Shown here: piece by piece, positions 55,434 to 63,130 of the stretch
How the letters are laid out: every line of letters begins with the position of its first letter
How positions within the stretch are numbered: position 1 is the first letter of the stretch
Source: JAVBJV01 sp031546815
GTDB taxonomy: Bacteria; Pseudomonadota; Alphaproteobacteria; Acetobacterales; Acetobacteraceae
DNA length: 64,000 bases
Assembly (NCBI GenBank): GCA_031546815.1
Contig: JAVBJV010000010.1
Location: forward strand, 62,001 to 126,000
Direction of reading: 5' to 3'
Made by a program: the position numbers and the translations under genes
The notes under the pieces: model-generated
The model's input: only the letters and a program-made list of their open reading frames with translations
Database searches by the model: none
What the model was told of the DNA's origin: nothing

Positions 55434-56582
55434 TTACCGCGGGGGTTCTTGTTGCGAGAGATGTTCGATGGTGCGGGTCAGCAAACGGATCTCGTTGCGG
55501 ATTTCGCTGGTGGTCTCGCTGCGCCCCTGTTCGGCGCTGTTCAGCAGGCGGATCAGCGTTGCCTCGATATTGCGCAGATGCTGACGGATGGCATCGTCCG
55601 ACGAACCCTGTTGCGCCAGATTCTGGAACAGTGGAGTCAGCGCGTGCTGGCTTTCAGCAATGCGCAGCATCAGCTGCTGATTGGCCCGCATCGATTCCGT
55701 CATGGTGCCCAGCTTGTCCGACAGGGCCAGAACCGCGTGGCTGCCCTCGCGCCGGCTGGCCTCGCCGCGCGCCAGGGTGCGCTGCAGGCTCTCCATGTTT
55801 TCGGCGGTCTGTTCCAGCAGAGCCTGCACATAGACGGGAATGCTGCTGTCGCCATCGCTGAGCGCGCCGGACGACAGGCGGGTCAGTCCCGCCAGCCATT
55901 CTTCCAGTTCATTAAAGAACCGGTTCTGTGCCTGCCCGGCGGTGAGGTCCAGAAAGCCCAGCACCAGCGCACCTGACAGCCCGAGCATCGATACGCTGAA
56001 CGCCGTGCCCATGCCACGCAGAGGCTGCGCCAGACCGTTCTTCAACTGATCGAACATCGCGCTGACATCACCCGACCCGACCGACATGCCGGCAATCACA
56101 TCGCCCACGCTGCCCACAGTGAGCAGCAGCCCCCAGAACGTGCCCAGCAGGCCGAGGAAGATCATCAGCCCGGTCATGTAACGCGACAGCTCGCGGCTTT
56201 CGTCCAGGCGGCTCTGGATGGAGTCCAGCATGCCGTGCATGGCGGGGGCCGAGAGGGTGAAGCGTTCGCCGCCATCCGGCGCTTTCTTGACGCGGGTGGT
56301 CAGCATGGACGCCATCGGCGCCAGCAGACGCGGCGCGGGCAGGGTGGTGAGCGTTGAACGGTTGGTCTGGAACGCTTCCACCCAGTGCACTTCGCGGCGC
56401 AGCGTCAGCACCTGGCGAAAATTCCACAGGATGCCGAGGAATAGCACCAGCAGGATCACTGCATCCAGAACCGGATTGGCGGCAAACGCCATCAGCAGTG
56501 TTTTATGCAGCAAAAATGCGACCCCGGCGACGACGACCAGAAAGACCAGCATCCGCCAGAGATAATGAATCGGGTTAGTCAT
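55434..56582 (-). CDS. MotA/TolQ/ExbB-like membrane protein
   Basis: A 382-residue protein with two N-terminal membrane helices (about 10-60), then a typical MotA/TolQ/ExbB block at about 138-225 (LMIFLGLLGTFWGLLLTVGSV, GMGTAFSVSMLGLSGALVLGFLDL), and a long helical tail of about 140 residues. The tail is longer than in TolQ. It most likely forms a proton-driven motor with the OmpA-like partner downstream. Its start overlaps the third gene of the trio as ATGA. Confidence 0.83.
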   Translation of the reverse strand: MTNPIHYLWRMLVFLVVVAGVAFLLHKTLLMAFAANPVLDAVILLVLFLGILWNFRQVLTLRREVHWVEAFQTNRSTLTTLPAPRLLAPMASMLTTRVKKAPDGGERFTLSAPAMHGMLDSIQSRLDESRELSRYMTGLMIFLGLLGTFWGLLLTVGSVGDVIAGMSVGSGDVSAMFDQLKNGLAQPLRGMGTAFSVSMLGLSGALVLGFLDLTAGQAQNRFFNELEEWLAGLTRLSSGALSDGDSSIPVYVQALLEQTAENMESLQRTLARGEASRREGSHAVLALSDKLGTMTESMRANQQLMLRIAESQHALTPLFQNLAQQGSSDDAIRQHLRNIEATLIRLLNSAEQGRSETTSEIRNEIRLLTRTIEHLSQQEPPR

Positions 56583-57238
56583 CGAGGTGCCGTTCCAAGT
56601 GTAATTTCAAGCCGATCCGGCATGTTGGTATCGGTTGCGGTGATTCCCATAGGGCGAAGATCGATCCGCCGCGGATCGGCCCCGGCCTGAACCAGAATAT
56701 CCAGCGCGGCGCGTGCACGTTGCAGCGACAGACGGCGCGGTGTGGAGGTGTCATCCGGTGTTCCCGCCGCATAGGCGTGGATGGTGATGTGCTGGGTATT
56801 GTCGGTCGGAATGGCACGCAGAAAGGCGGTTAGGGCCGCTCGCACATCAACCGAAAGGTTCGGATCATCCGGTGGGAGGGGGATCTGAAAGCCGTTGATA
56901 ATCCGTCGCACAACGCTCGACGCGCCAGCCGCCGCAATGGATGCAGCCGTTCCTGCCTCGGTCGCAATAACGGCTCGGGGAGCATGGCTGGATGGCGCGG
57001 GCGGGGATATCGTTGGCTGTTGCGCTCCCGGTAACGGAGCTGCCAGTGGCGTCGCTGCCGGAGAGGGCTGGCGTTGCTGTGTGGGAACTGCGGCAGTGGG
57101 CGGCGCCAGCACGGCCGGGGCAGGCAGGTCTCGCATTTCCGGGATACGGGGAGTGCCGGATGTGGGAGAACCCTGCGCGTCCGCCCCGACGGAGATGGCA
57201 AGAGACAGGACAGCAACAGAAAGAATGACAGCCCGCAT
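56579..57238 (-). CDS. Periplasmic OmpA-like protein of the motor-like trio
   Basis: The 219-residue protein starts MRAVILSVAVLSLAISVGADAQ, a signal peptide. A Pro/Ala/Thr-rich linker (about 25-100) leads to a short OmpA-like C-terminal domain with RRLSLQRARAALDILVQAGADPRRIDLRPMGI. It lacks a membrane anchor, so it would be free in the periplasm. The start at 57238 is the ATG after a TTG that begins the open frame. It is the first gene of trio-upp-acetyltransferase. Confidence 0.75.
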   Translation of the reverse strand: MRAVILSVAVLSLAISVGADAQGSPTSGTPRIPEMRDLPAPAVLAPPTAAVPTQQRQPSPAATPLAAPLPGAQQPTISPPAPSSHAPRAVIATEAGTAASIAAAGASSVVRRIINGFQIPLPPDDPNLSVDVRAALTAFLRAIPTDNTQHITIHAYAAGTPDDTSTPRRLSLQRARAALDILVQAGADPRRIDLRPMGITATDTNMPDRLEITLGTAPR

Positions 57239-57337
57239 ATCCAAATAATCCCGGAGCGTTTTCAAAACACCCTGACCTAAAGATTGGCAAACCTTATAGG
57301 GCAGTTTTAGGGGCTGTGCAGTTCTATCTTTGGAGTG

Positions 57338-58162
57338 TCAGCGCCCTGCCTGCGCGGCAATACCCTCGTTCACGATATCGCGCAGCTTGGGCTGCAGGGC
57401 TGGCACACCGACCACCACATCACCGCTTTCCAACGGAGCACGGTCGTCAGGCCCGGTCACGAACCCGCCGGCTTCCTGCACGATCAGCAGGCCCGCCGCC
57501 ATGTCCCACGGCTTTAGCCCCAGTTCCCAGTAACCCTCGTACCGGCCCGCCGCGACCCAGGCGAGGTCCAGTGCGGCCGATCCCATGCGTCGCACACCAG
57601 CCACCTGCGGCATGATGCGGTTCAGGATGCGCAGGAATTCCGCCTTGCGCGGCACGGCGCCAAACGGGATGCCGGTTGCGAACACTGCCTCGCGCATGTC
57701 CTTGCGCGACGACACACGGATGCGGCGATCGTTCAGGAACGCGCCACCGCCTTTTTCCGCCCAGAACATCTCGTCGTTCACGGGGGAGTAGACGACACCC
57801 GCCGCGATTTCCGAACCACCCTCCGGCAGGCGGCGTTCCAGCCCCAGGCTGATCGCCCAGTGCGGAATGCCGTGCAGGAAGTTGGTGGTGCCATCCAGCG
57901 GATCGACTACCCATCGCCAGGCCCAGTTTTCGGACCCCGACGCACCGCTTTCCTCCATCAGGAAGGCATAGCCGGGGCGGGCGCGATCGAGCTCGATCTT
58001 CAGCGTTTCTTCGGCGCGCAGATCGGCCTGGCTGACGAAGTCAGACGGGCCTTTCATGCTGACCTGCAATTTCTCGACTTCTGAGAAATCGCGCAACAAA
58101 CGCTTTGCAGCCGCGCGAACGGCTGCATGCATGACGGACAGGTGCGGCGACAGACGGATCAC
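57338..58162 (-). CDS. suhB: Inositol monophosphatase family protein (SuhB-like)
   Basis: The 274-residue phosphatase has the metal-binding MEESG (Glu), the WVVDPLDGTTNFLHG motif and the second metal site LKPWDMAAGLLIVQEAGG. The N-terminal SPHLSVMHAAVRAAAKRLLRDFSEVEKLQVS and the KGPSDFVSQAD segment match alphaproteobacterial SuhB. The start is a GTG, six bases after the efp stop on the same strand. In Escherichia coli SuhB also affects ribosome assembly. Confidence 0.92.
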   Translation of the reverse strand: MIRLSPHLSVMHAAVRAAAKRLLRDFSEVEKLQVSMKGPSDFVSQADLRAEETLKIELDRARPGYAFLMEESGASGSENWAWRWVVDPLDGTTNFLHGIPHWAISLGLERRLPEGGSEIAAGVVYSPVNDEMFWAEKGGGAFLNDRRIRVSSRKDMREAVFATGIPFGAVPRKAEFLRILNRIMPQVAGVRRMGSAALDLAWVAAGRYEGYWELGLKPWDMAAGLLIVQEAGGFVTGPDDRAPLESGDVVVGVPALQPKLRDIVNEGIAAQAGR

Positions 58163-58168
58163 TGCAAC

Positions 58169-58732
58169 TTACTTCGCGCGTTCGACGTACGAGCAGTCTT
58201 CCGTGCGGATCACGACCTTTTCACCGGCTTCGATGAACGGCGGCACCTGTGTCTTCATGCCGTTCGACAGCTTCGCGGGCTTGTAGGACGACGACGCCGT
58301 CTGCCCCTTCACCACCGGATCGGCTTCCACGATTTCCAGAATGACGCTGGCGGGCAGGTGAATGGCAACCGGGTCGCCTTCCACCAGGTCGACCACGACC
58401 TTCATGTTGTCCTGCAGGAACGCAACATCGTCACCCAGCAATGCAGCCGGGATCATCGCCTGTTCGAAGGTTTCCGGGTCCATGAACACCAGATTGTCAC
58501 CATCGGTATAGGAATACGTGTATTCCTTGTCTTCCGTCATCAGGCGTTCAACGGTGTCGGCGGTGCGCCAGCGTTCGTTGGTCTTGTTGCCGGTCTTCAG
58601 ATCACGCATTTCCACCTGGATGAACGCGCCACCCTTACCCGGTGTGATGATCTGCTGTTTCAAAACCGTCCAGCGGCGGCCTTCGTGCTCGATGACCTGG
58701 CCTGCGCGAATGAGGTTCGCCTGCTGCTTCAT
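58169..58732 (-). CDS. efp: Elongation factor P
   Basis: Helps ribosomes pass polyproline stretches. The 187-residue protein has the N-terminal KOW-like domain and the loop TPGKGGAFIQV, with Lys33 at the tip that is modified in other bacteria. The C-terminal SSYKPAKLSNGMKTQVPPFIEAGEKVVIRTEDCSYVERA is typical. The frame runs further upstream, but the start is the ATG at 58732. Neighbours epmB and epmA are the modifying enzymes for this lysine. Confidence 0.95.
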   Translation of the reverse strand: MKQQANLIRAGQVIEHEGRRWTVLKQQIITPGKGGAFIQVEMRDLKTGNKTNERWRTADTVERLMTEDKEYTYSYTDGDNLVFMDPETFEQAMIPAALLGDDVAFLQDNMKVVVDLVEGDPVAIHLPASVILEIVEADPVVKGQTASSSYKPAKLSNGMKTQVPPFIEAGEKVVIRTEDCSYVERAK

Positions 58733-58772
58733 GATATCTCTCGGGGCAATATGATTTGAGTTGGTCTGTGGT

Positions 58773-59810
58773 CTAAACTGCTGCGTCCGGCCCGGCAAGC
58801 CGGTGGAGGGTGCCTTCTGGGTCGCGGACGGCATCTTTTTCAAGAAAATCCGGCCCCAGAGGCACTTTTCCGTGCCCACCAGGGATATCCAGCACATAGG
58901 TTGGCCAGGCCAGGCCAGTCACCCGGCCGCGTATTCCGACCAGCAGGCGACGCCCCTCGGCGATGGGAACGTGGAATCGCGCCGTCCCGGGGGCGCTGTC
59001 CAGCTGGTGCAGGTAGTAGGGCTTCATCCGGTTGGCGACCATGGTGCGGAACAGCGCTTCCAGTGCCGCGGTGCTGTCGTTCACGCCACGCAGCAGGACG
59101 GACTGCCCCAGCAGCGGCACCCCCGCGCGGTTCAGGCGCTTTAATGCGGCACAGGCTTCGGGGCTGAATTCACGCGCATGGTTGGCATGCACAGCCACCC
59201 ACAGGGCGCGGTCGGTTTCCAGCGCGGCGAGCAGTTCCGGCGTGATGCGTGCCGGATCGGCCACCGGCACACGTGTGTGGATGCGGATGGTCTGCACATG
59301 CGCAATGCCCGACAGCGCCGTCATGATGGTGCTCAGCCGGCGCGGCGAGAGCATCAGCGGATCGCCGCCCGTCATAATGATTTCGGTAATAGCCGGATGC
59401 GCGCGGATCCAGTCGAAGGCAGCGTCCAGTTCGGCATCGCTCAGCAGTCCACCATCGGGGCCGACATGTTCGCGCCGGAAGCAGAACCGGCAATAAACCG
59501 GGCAGACCAGCAGCGGCTTCAGCAGCGCGCGGTCTGCATAACGATGCACAATCCCCTTTACCGGCGAGAGCGCATCATCACCAATCGGGTCCACGCTTTC
59601 ATGCGGTGCCAGAGACAGTTCATCGATATGCGGGACGAACTGCACGCCGATCGGATCGTCCGGCGTTTCGATCAGGCGCTGGATCGTGGGGGTGACCGCG
59701 ATGGCATAGCGTGCGCCCACGGCATCCGCATCGGCACGGGTGGCCAGTCCCACCGCAGCAATATCGGCAGGGGAGCGCAAGGTCCGGTCTTGGGGCATGG
59801 TGTCTGGCAT
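58773..59810 (-). CDS. epmB: EF-P lysine 2,3-aminomutase
   Basis: Turns L-lysine to R-beta-lysine, which EpmA attaches to EF-P. The 345-residue radical SAM protein has the cluster CPVYCRFC (Cys103/107/110), the TGGDPLMLSPRRL and HTRVPVADPARITPEL segments and a C-terminal DIPGGHGKVPLG pyridoxal-phosphate-type region. The start is uncertain: ATG at 59810 or 59798; a TTG precedes them. The gene lies between efp on the same strand and the divergent epmA. Confidence 0.92.
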   Translation of the reverse strand: MPDTMPQDRTLRSPADIAAVGLATRADADAVGARYAIAVTPTIQRLIETPDDPIGVQFVPHIDELSLAPHESVDPIGDDALSPVKGIVHRYADRALLKPLLVCPVYCRFCFRREHVGPDGGLLSDAELDAAFDWIRAHPAITEIIMTGGDPLMLSPRRLSTIMTALSGIAHVQTIRIHTRVPVADPARITPELLAALETDRALWVAVHANHAREFSPEACAALKRLNRAGVPLLGQSVLLRGVNDSTAALEALFRTMVANRMKPYYLHQLDSAPGTARFHVPIAEGRRLLVGIRGRVTGLAWPTYVLDIPGGHGKVPLGPDFLEKDAVRDPEGTLHRLAGPDAAV

Positions 59811-59842
59811 TTGAAGCGGCAAGCTTTAATGTGGCGCGCATC

Positions 59843-60838
59843 ATGTCGCAACAACTCTGGCATCCTGAACGTCTGGCCGCACGTCTGCCATTCCTGCGCC
59901 GCCGGTCTCTGCTGACCGCGGGCACGCGGGCTTTCTTTACCGCGCGCGGTTATCCCGAGGTGGAAACCCCCTACGCCGTGCACGTTCCGGGTGAAGAAGT
60001 GCATCTGCGCGCCTTCCGCACTGAACGCGAGGATCATGAAGGGGCGCGCACGCCGCTCTGGCTGAACACCAGCCCCGAATTCGCAATGAAGAAGCTGCTG
60101 GTAGGCGGGGCGGGGCGGATCTTCCAGCTGGCCCGCGTCTGGCGCAATGCCGAGGGTGGTGACACGCATTCCACCGAATTCACCATGCTGGAATGGTATC
60201 GGCCCGGCGCCACGATGACGGACCTGATGGACGAGGTGGAAACCCTGCTGCGCGCCGTGCTGCCGCCCGTGGTCACGTGTCGCGGCATTACCGCCGATCT
60301 GGCGCGGTTTGAACGCTTGTCGGTCGCTGATGCGTTCACGCGTTATGTCGGTGCCGACGTGCTGGGGACCGAGGGCGATGCACCGGCTCTGGCCGCGCAG
60401 GCGGGTGTTGTGCTGCGCGAGAACGAGACCTGGGAAGACCTGTTCTTCCGACTGTTACTGGCGCGTGTGGAGCCAAATCTGGGCCGTGACTGCCCGACCT
60501 TCCTCACGCATTTTCCGGCCAGTCAGGCGGCTCTGGCGCGGCGCTGTCCGGACGATCCGCGCGTTGCCGAACGGTTCGAACTGTTCCTGTGTGGCATGGA
60601 ACTGGCCAACGCGTTCGTCGAACTGACCGACCCGGTGGAACAGCGCCGCCGTTTTCTGGAAGACCGCGCCCGGCGCGAGGCGATGTACGGTCCCGGCTGG
60701 GGCACGGACGAGGAATTTTTGACCGCATTGGAACACGGCATGCCGGAAGCGGCGGGTATTGCGCTGGGGTTCGACCGGCTGGCGATGGTTGCATCCGGCG
60801 CAAACCGGATTGGTGATGTGCTGTGGTTGCAGGTGTAA
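59843..60838 (+). CDS. epmA: EF-P beta-lysylation enzyme (class II lysyl-tRNA synthetase homologue)
   Basis: Attaches beta-lysine to EF-P. The 331-residue protein has the class II catalytic core (FTARGYPEVETPYAVHV, LNTSPEFAMKKLLVGG, RIFQLARVWRNAEGGDTHSTEFTMLEWYRP and GIALGFDRLAMVASG) but no tRNA anticodon-binding domain, as in EpmA/PoxA. It is divergent from epmB with a 32-base gap, so the whole efp modification set is clustered. The ATG at 59843 was chosen over an upstream open frame. Confidence 0.93.
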   Translation: MSQQLWHPERLAARLPFLRRRSLLTAGTRAFFTARGYPEVETPYAVHVPGEEVHLRAFRTEREDHEGARTPLWLNTSPEFAMKKLLVGGAGRIFQLARVWRNAEGGDTHSTEFTMLEWYRPGATMTDLMDEVETLLRAVLPPVVTCRGITADLARFERLSVADAFTRYVGADVLGTEGDAPALAAQAGVVLRENETWEDLFFRLLLARVEPNLGRDCPTFLTHFPASQAALARRCPDDPRVAERFELFLCGMELANAFVELTDPVEQRRRFLEDRARREAMYGPGWGTDEEFLTALEHGMPEAAGIALGFDRLAMVASGANRIGDVLWLQV

Positions 60839-60879
60839 CCGGGGCCGTTTTCTGGTAATATCGGCAAACGGAGGTCCTC

Positions 60880-61245
60880 ATGATGTTACGTCATGCTCTG
60901 CTTGTTCTGCCTGTCGTGCTGGCGGCGTGTACGCCTGCTTCCCAGCGGCAGGATCTTGCCACCCGGCTGTCCGTTTTTGTCGGGCGGGGCGAGGCGGATC
61001 TGGTGCGCGAAATGGGCGTGCCAAGTCGCAGTTACGAAACGGGGGGATCGCGCTTCCTGGCCTATGCCTCCACAACAACGACGGTCTATCCCGGCTATTA
61101 CGGCGGGTATGGCGGCTGGGGGTGGCGCGGGCCGTATTACGGCGGGTGGGGTGCGCCCGAAGTGATCCGCAACACGTGTGAAGCGACGTTCGAACTGCGC
61201 AACCAGCGCATTCTGGGCGTGGCGGTACGCGGAAACGGCTGCTGA
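60880..61245 (+). CDS. Small lipoprotein, Tyr/Gly-rich
   Basis: The 121-residue protein has a lipobox in VLAACT, so it is lipid-anchored. Residues about 25-60 (LSVFVGRGEADLVREMGVPSRSYETGGSRFLAYAS) look like the start of a BamE/SmpA-type fold, followed by a Tyr/Gly/Trp-rich loop and a paired-cysteine C-terminus (CEATFEL...GNGC). Function unknown. A clear GGAGG site lies 6 bases before the first ATG. Confidence 0.75.
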   Translation: MMLRHALLVLPVVLAACTPASQRQDLATRLSVFVGRGEADLVREMGVPSRSYETGGSRFLAYASTTTTVYPGYYGGYGGWGWRGPYYGGWGAPEVIRNTCEATFELRNQRILGVAVRGNGC

Positions 61246-61281
61246 CTTGCGCGTTCATTCGGTGCCGTATTAAATGTCCGG

Positions 61282-61971
61282 ATGGAATTCTTAGCGCGCA
61301 AGCATCACGCTTTCATCGAGGCCCTCGGGCAGAGCAACCCAACACAGGCCGTCCATCTACGGTCCTGCTTCGAGGTTCTGGCCCTTTCCGCCGCCATCGA
61401 TCAGGACTGCGCGCGGCGCTTGGCGACACACGACCTCAGCGAAGGACGGTTCGTGCTGCTGTTCCTGTTGAACCGGGCAGAGCGCGCAAACCCGGGGCAG
61501 GGGCTGCAGCCGCACGTGCTGGCCGACCGCGCCGGGGTAACCCGAGCGACGATCACCGGTCTGCTCGACGGGCTGGAGCGTGATGCGCTGGTGCGGCGCA
61601 TTCCCAGCAAGACGGACCGGCGCAGCATCACGATTGCGCTGACGAAGAAGGGCGCGACGCTGGCCGAGAGCCTGTTCGCAGACCATGCCAACTGGATGGC
61701 CGGATTGCTGAACGGCCTGTCAGCGCGCGAGCGCGAGACATTGTCGCAACTGCTGTCCAAGATCTGGCGTAACACCGATGTCGGGCGCGTGCTGGCCGAG
61801 AAGAAAAAGCCGGCGGCATCTGCCCCGGTCGAACCGGAACCGGCAGAACCGGCGCCGGTTGTGGAGCGTGAAAAGCCTGCCCCCAGACCGGTGGCAAAAA
61901 AGGAAGATCCCGCACTGGAGCCAGAGCCAGATCCTGTGCCGGAGCAGCAGTTCTCGCTGTTTGCGTTGTAG
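61282..61971 (+). CDS. MarR family regulator with Pro/Glu-rich tail
   Basis: The 229-residue protein has a winged-helix MarR domain in the first 165 residues (LADRAGVTRATITGLLDGLERDALVRRIPSKTDRRSITIALTKKG). A tail of about 60 residues follows, made mostly of Pro, Glu, Ala and Lys (APVEPEPAEPAPVVEREKPAP), then QQFSLFAL. MarR proteins rarely have such tails. The target genes are unknown; the DNA repair-like gene follows after 6 bases. Confidence 0.83.
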   Translation: MEFLARKHHAFIEALGQSNPTQAVHLRSCFEVLALSAAIDQDCARRLATHDLSEGRFVLLFLLNRAERANPGQGLQPHVLADRAGVTRATITGLLDGLERDALVRRIPSKTDRRSITIALTKKGATLAESLFADHANWMAGLLNGLSARERETLSQLLSKIWRNTDVGRVLAEKKKPAASAPVEPEPAEPAPVVEREKPAPRPVAKKEDPALEPEPDPVPEQQFSLFAL

Positions 61972-61977
61972 CCCGGC

Positions 61978-62721
61978 ATGGCACTGAAAGTCGCAGATAT
62001 TCCGCGGGACAGGCTGGATGCCTTGAACCGGGGGGATGTGGCGTCTGCGGTGCTGACGGAATGCCTCGCCATTGATTTCGCCACGCTGATGCGCGCGATT
62101 GCTGCTGACCTTCCAGATGACTCACTGACGGCCCTGCAGGGCAAGGGGATCACACAGCGTATGGCGCTTTCTGCCCGGGCATTGCTCGCGCAGATGGACG
62201 TTGCGGATGTCGTGAAAAATTTCGGCGCACATCCATCCGACACGGTGCGTGGCTGGGTATGTTATGCGATCGGCGCGGCAGATGGGTGGGGGATGGAAAA
62301 ACGTCTGCACGCACTTCGACCGTTTGCCGATGATGCACATTTTGGCGTGCGTGAATGGGCGTGGCTGGCGCTGCGTCCGCACATTGCGGAGGATCTTCCA
62401 GCGTCGCTATCGCTGTTAACCACATGGACGAGCGAGGCATCCGAAAACCTGCGCCGTTTTGCATCTGAAGCCACACGCCCGCGTGGTGTGTGGTGTGCGC
62501 ATCTGAAGCCGCTGGTGGCCGACCCGGCAAAAGGACTACCGTTGCTGGAGCCCTTGCGGGCTGATCCGGCGTTGTATGTGCGGAACTCGGTCGCGAACTG
62601 GCTGAACGATGCGGCAAAGACGCAGCCGGATTGGGTGCGCGGGGTGTGCAAACGCTGGCAGGCGGAAAGCCTGTGCGACGAGACCCGCTATATTACGCGG
62701 CGTGGTATGCGGTCATTATAA
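61978..62721 (+). CDS. DNA alkylation repair-like HEAT-repeat protein
   Basis: A 247-residue all-helical protein with HEAT-like repeats. Segments such as WVCYAIGAADGWGMEKRLHALRPFADDAHFGVREWAWLALRP and DPALYVRNSVANWLNDAAKTQPDWV match the AlkD-related family of COG4335. AlkD relatives remove bulky alkylated bases; the exact activity here is unknown. It directly follows the MarR gene, so it may be co-regulated. Confidence 0.75.
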   Translation: MALKVADIPRDRLDALNRGDVASAVLTECLAIDFATLMRAIAADLPDDSLTALQGKGITQRMALSARALLAQMDVADVVKNFGAHPSDTVRGWVCYAIGAADGWGMEKRLHALRPFADDAHFGVREWAWLALRPHIAEDLPASLSLLTTWTSEASENLRRFASEATRPRGVWCAHLKPLVADPAKGLPLLEPLRADPALYVRNSVANWLNDAAKTQPDWVRGVCKRWQAESLCDETRYITRRGMRSL

Positions 62722-62740
62722 ATCCCAAAGGAATTCTTGA

Positions 62741-63130
62741 ATGTGGTTTTTGAAAAGTATTCCTTATGACAAAGTCGAACCAAGCCAGATTGCTCTGGCT
62801 TTCTTTCTGACTCCTTGGGCTCCAGGTCTTGTATTTGTGGCTATGGGGCAGTTTGAAACTTATTTCATGTGGGTGCTGTTTAGCTACATGGTGGCACTGC
62901 TGTTTGGTGCACCGATTTATTTTCTGCTGAATTTTTTTCTGCGCCGCGCAAACAAAGCATGGTCGCTCTGGCACTGTCTGTTTGGATGCGTGCTGGCAGC
63001 CGAACTATTCCTGCTTCTCATAAGTGAGCTGGATGTGAAAATTGCCGGGCTGGCCATGGTTTTTGGATTGGGCCTGGTTGCAGGGTTAGGATTCTGGACT
63101 GTCTTGCGGCTTGCGCCGCAGAAGCCCTAG
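62741..63130 (+). CDS. Small four-helix membrane protein, lower GC
   Basis: The 129-residue protein has about four hydrophobic helices (residues 17-33, 43-66, 78-95, 100-121) and no known motif. Its DNA is lower in G+C than its neighbours. It ends exactly at the IS481 flank: its stop TAG lies in the palindromic CTAG shared with the stop of the transposase on the other strand. Function unknown. Confidence 0.6.
   Translation: MWFLKSIPYDKVEPSQIALAFFLTPWAPGLVFVAMGQFETYFMWVLFSYMVALLFGAPIYFLLNFFLRRANKAWSLWHCLFGCVLAAELFLLLISELDVKIAGLAMVFGLGLVAGLGFWTVLRLAPQKP

Noticed and set aside
54171..57238. Zorya-type defence system (ZorA/ZorB-like pair)
   Set aside because: The MotA-like and OmpA-like proteins recall ZorA and ZorB, but no ZorC, ZorD or ZorE gene is present and the neighbours are upp and an acetyltransferase.
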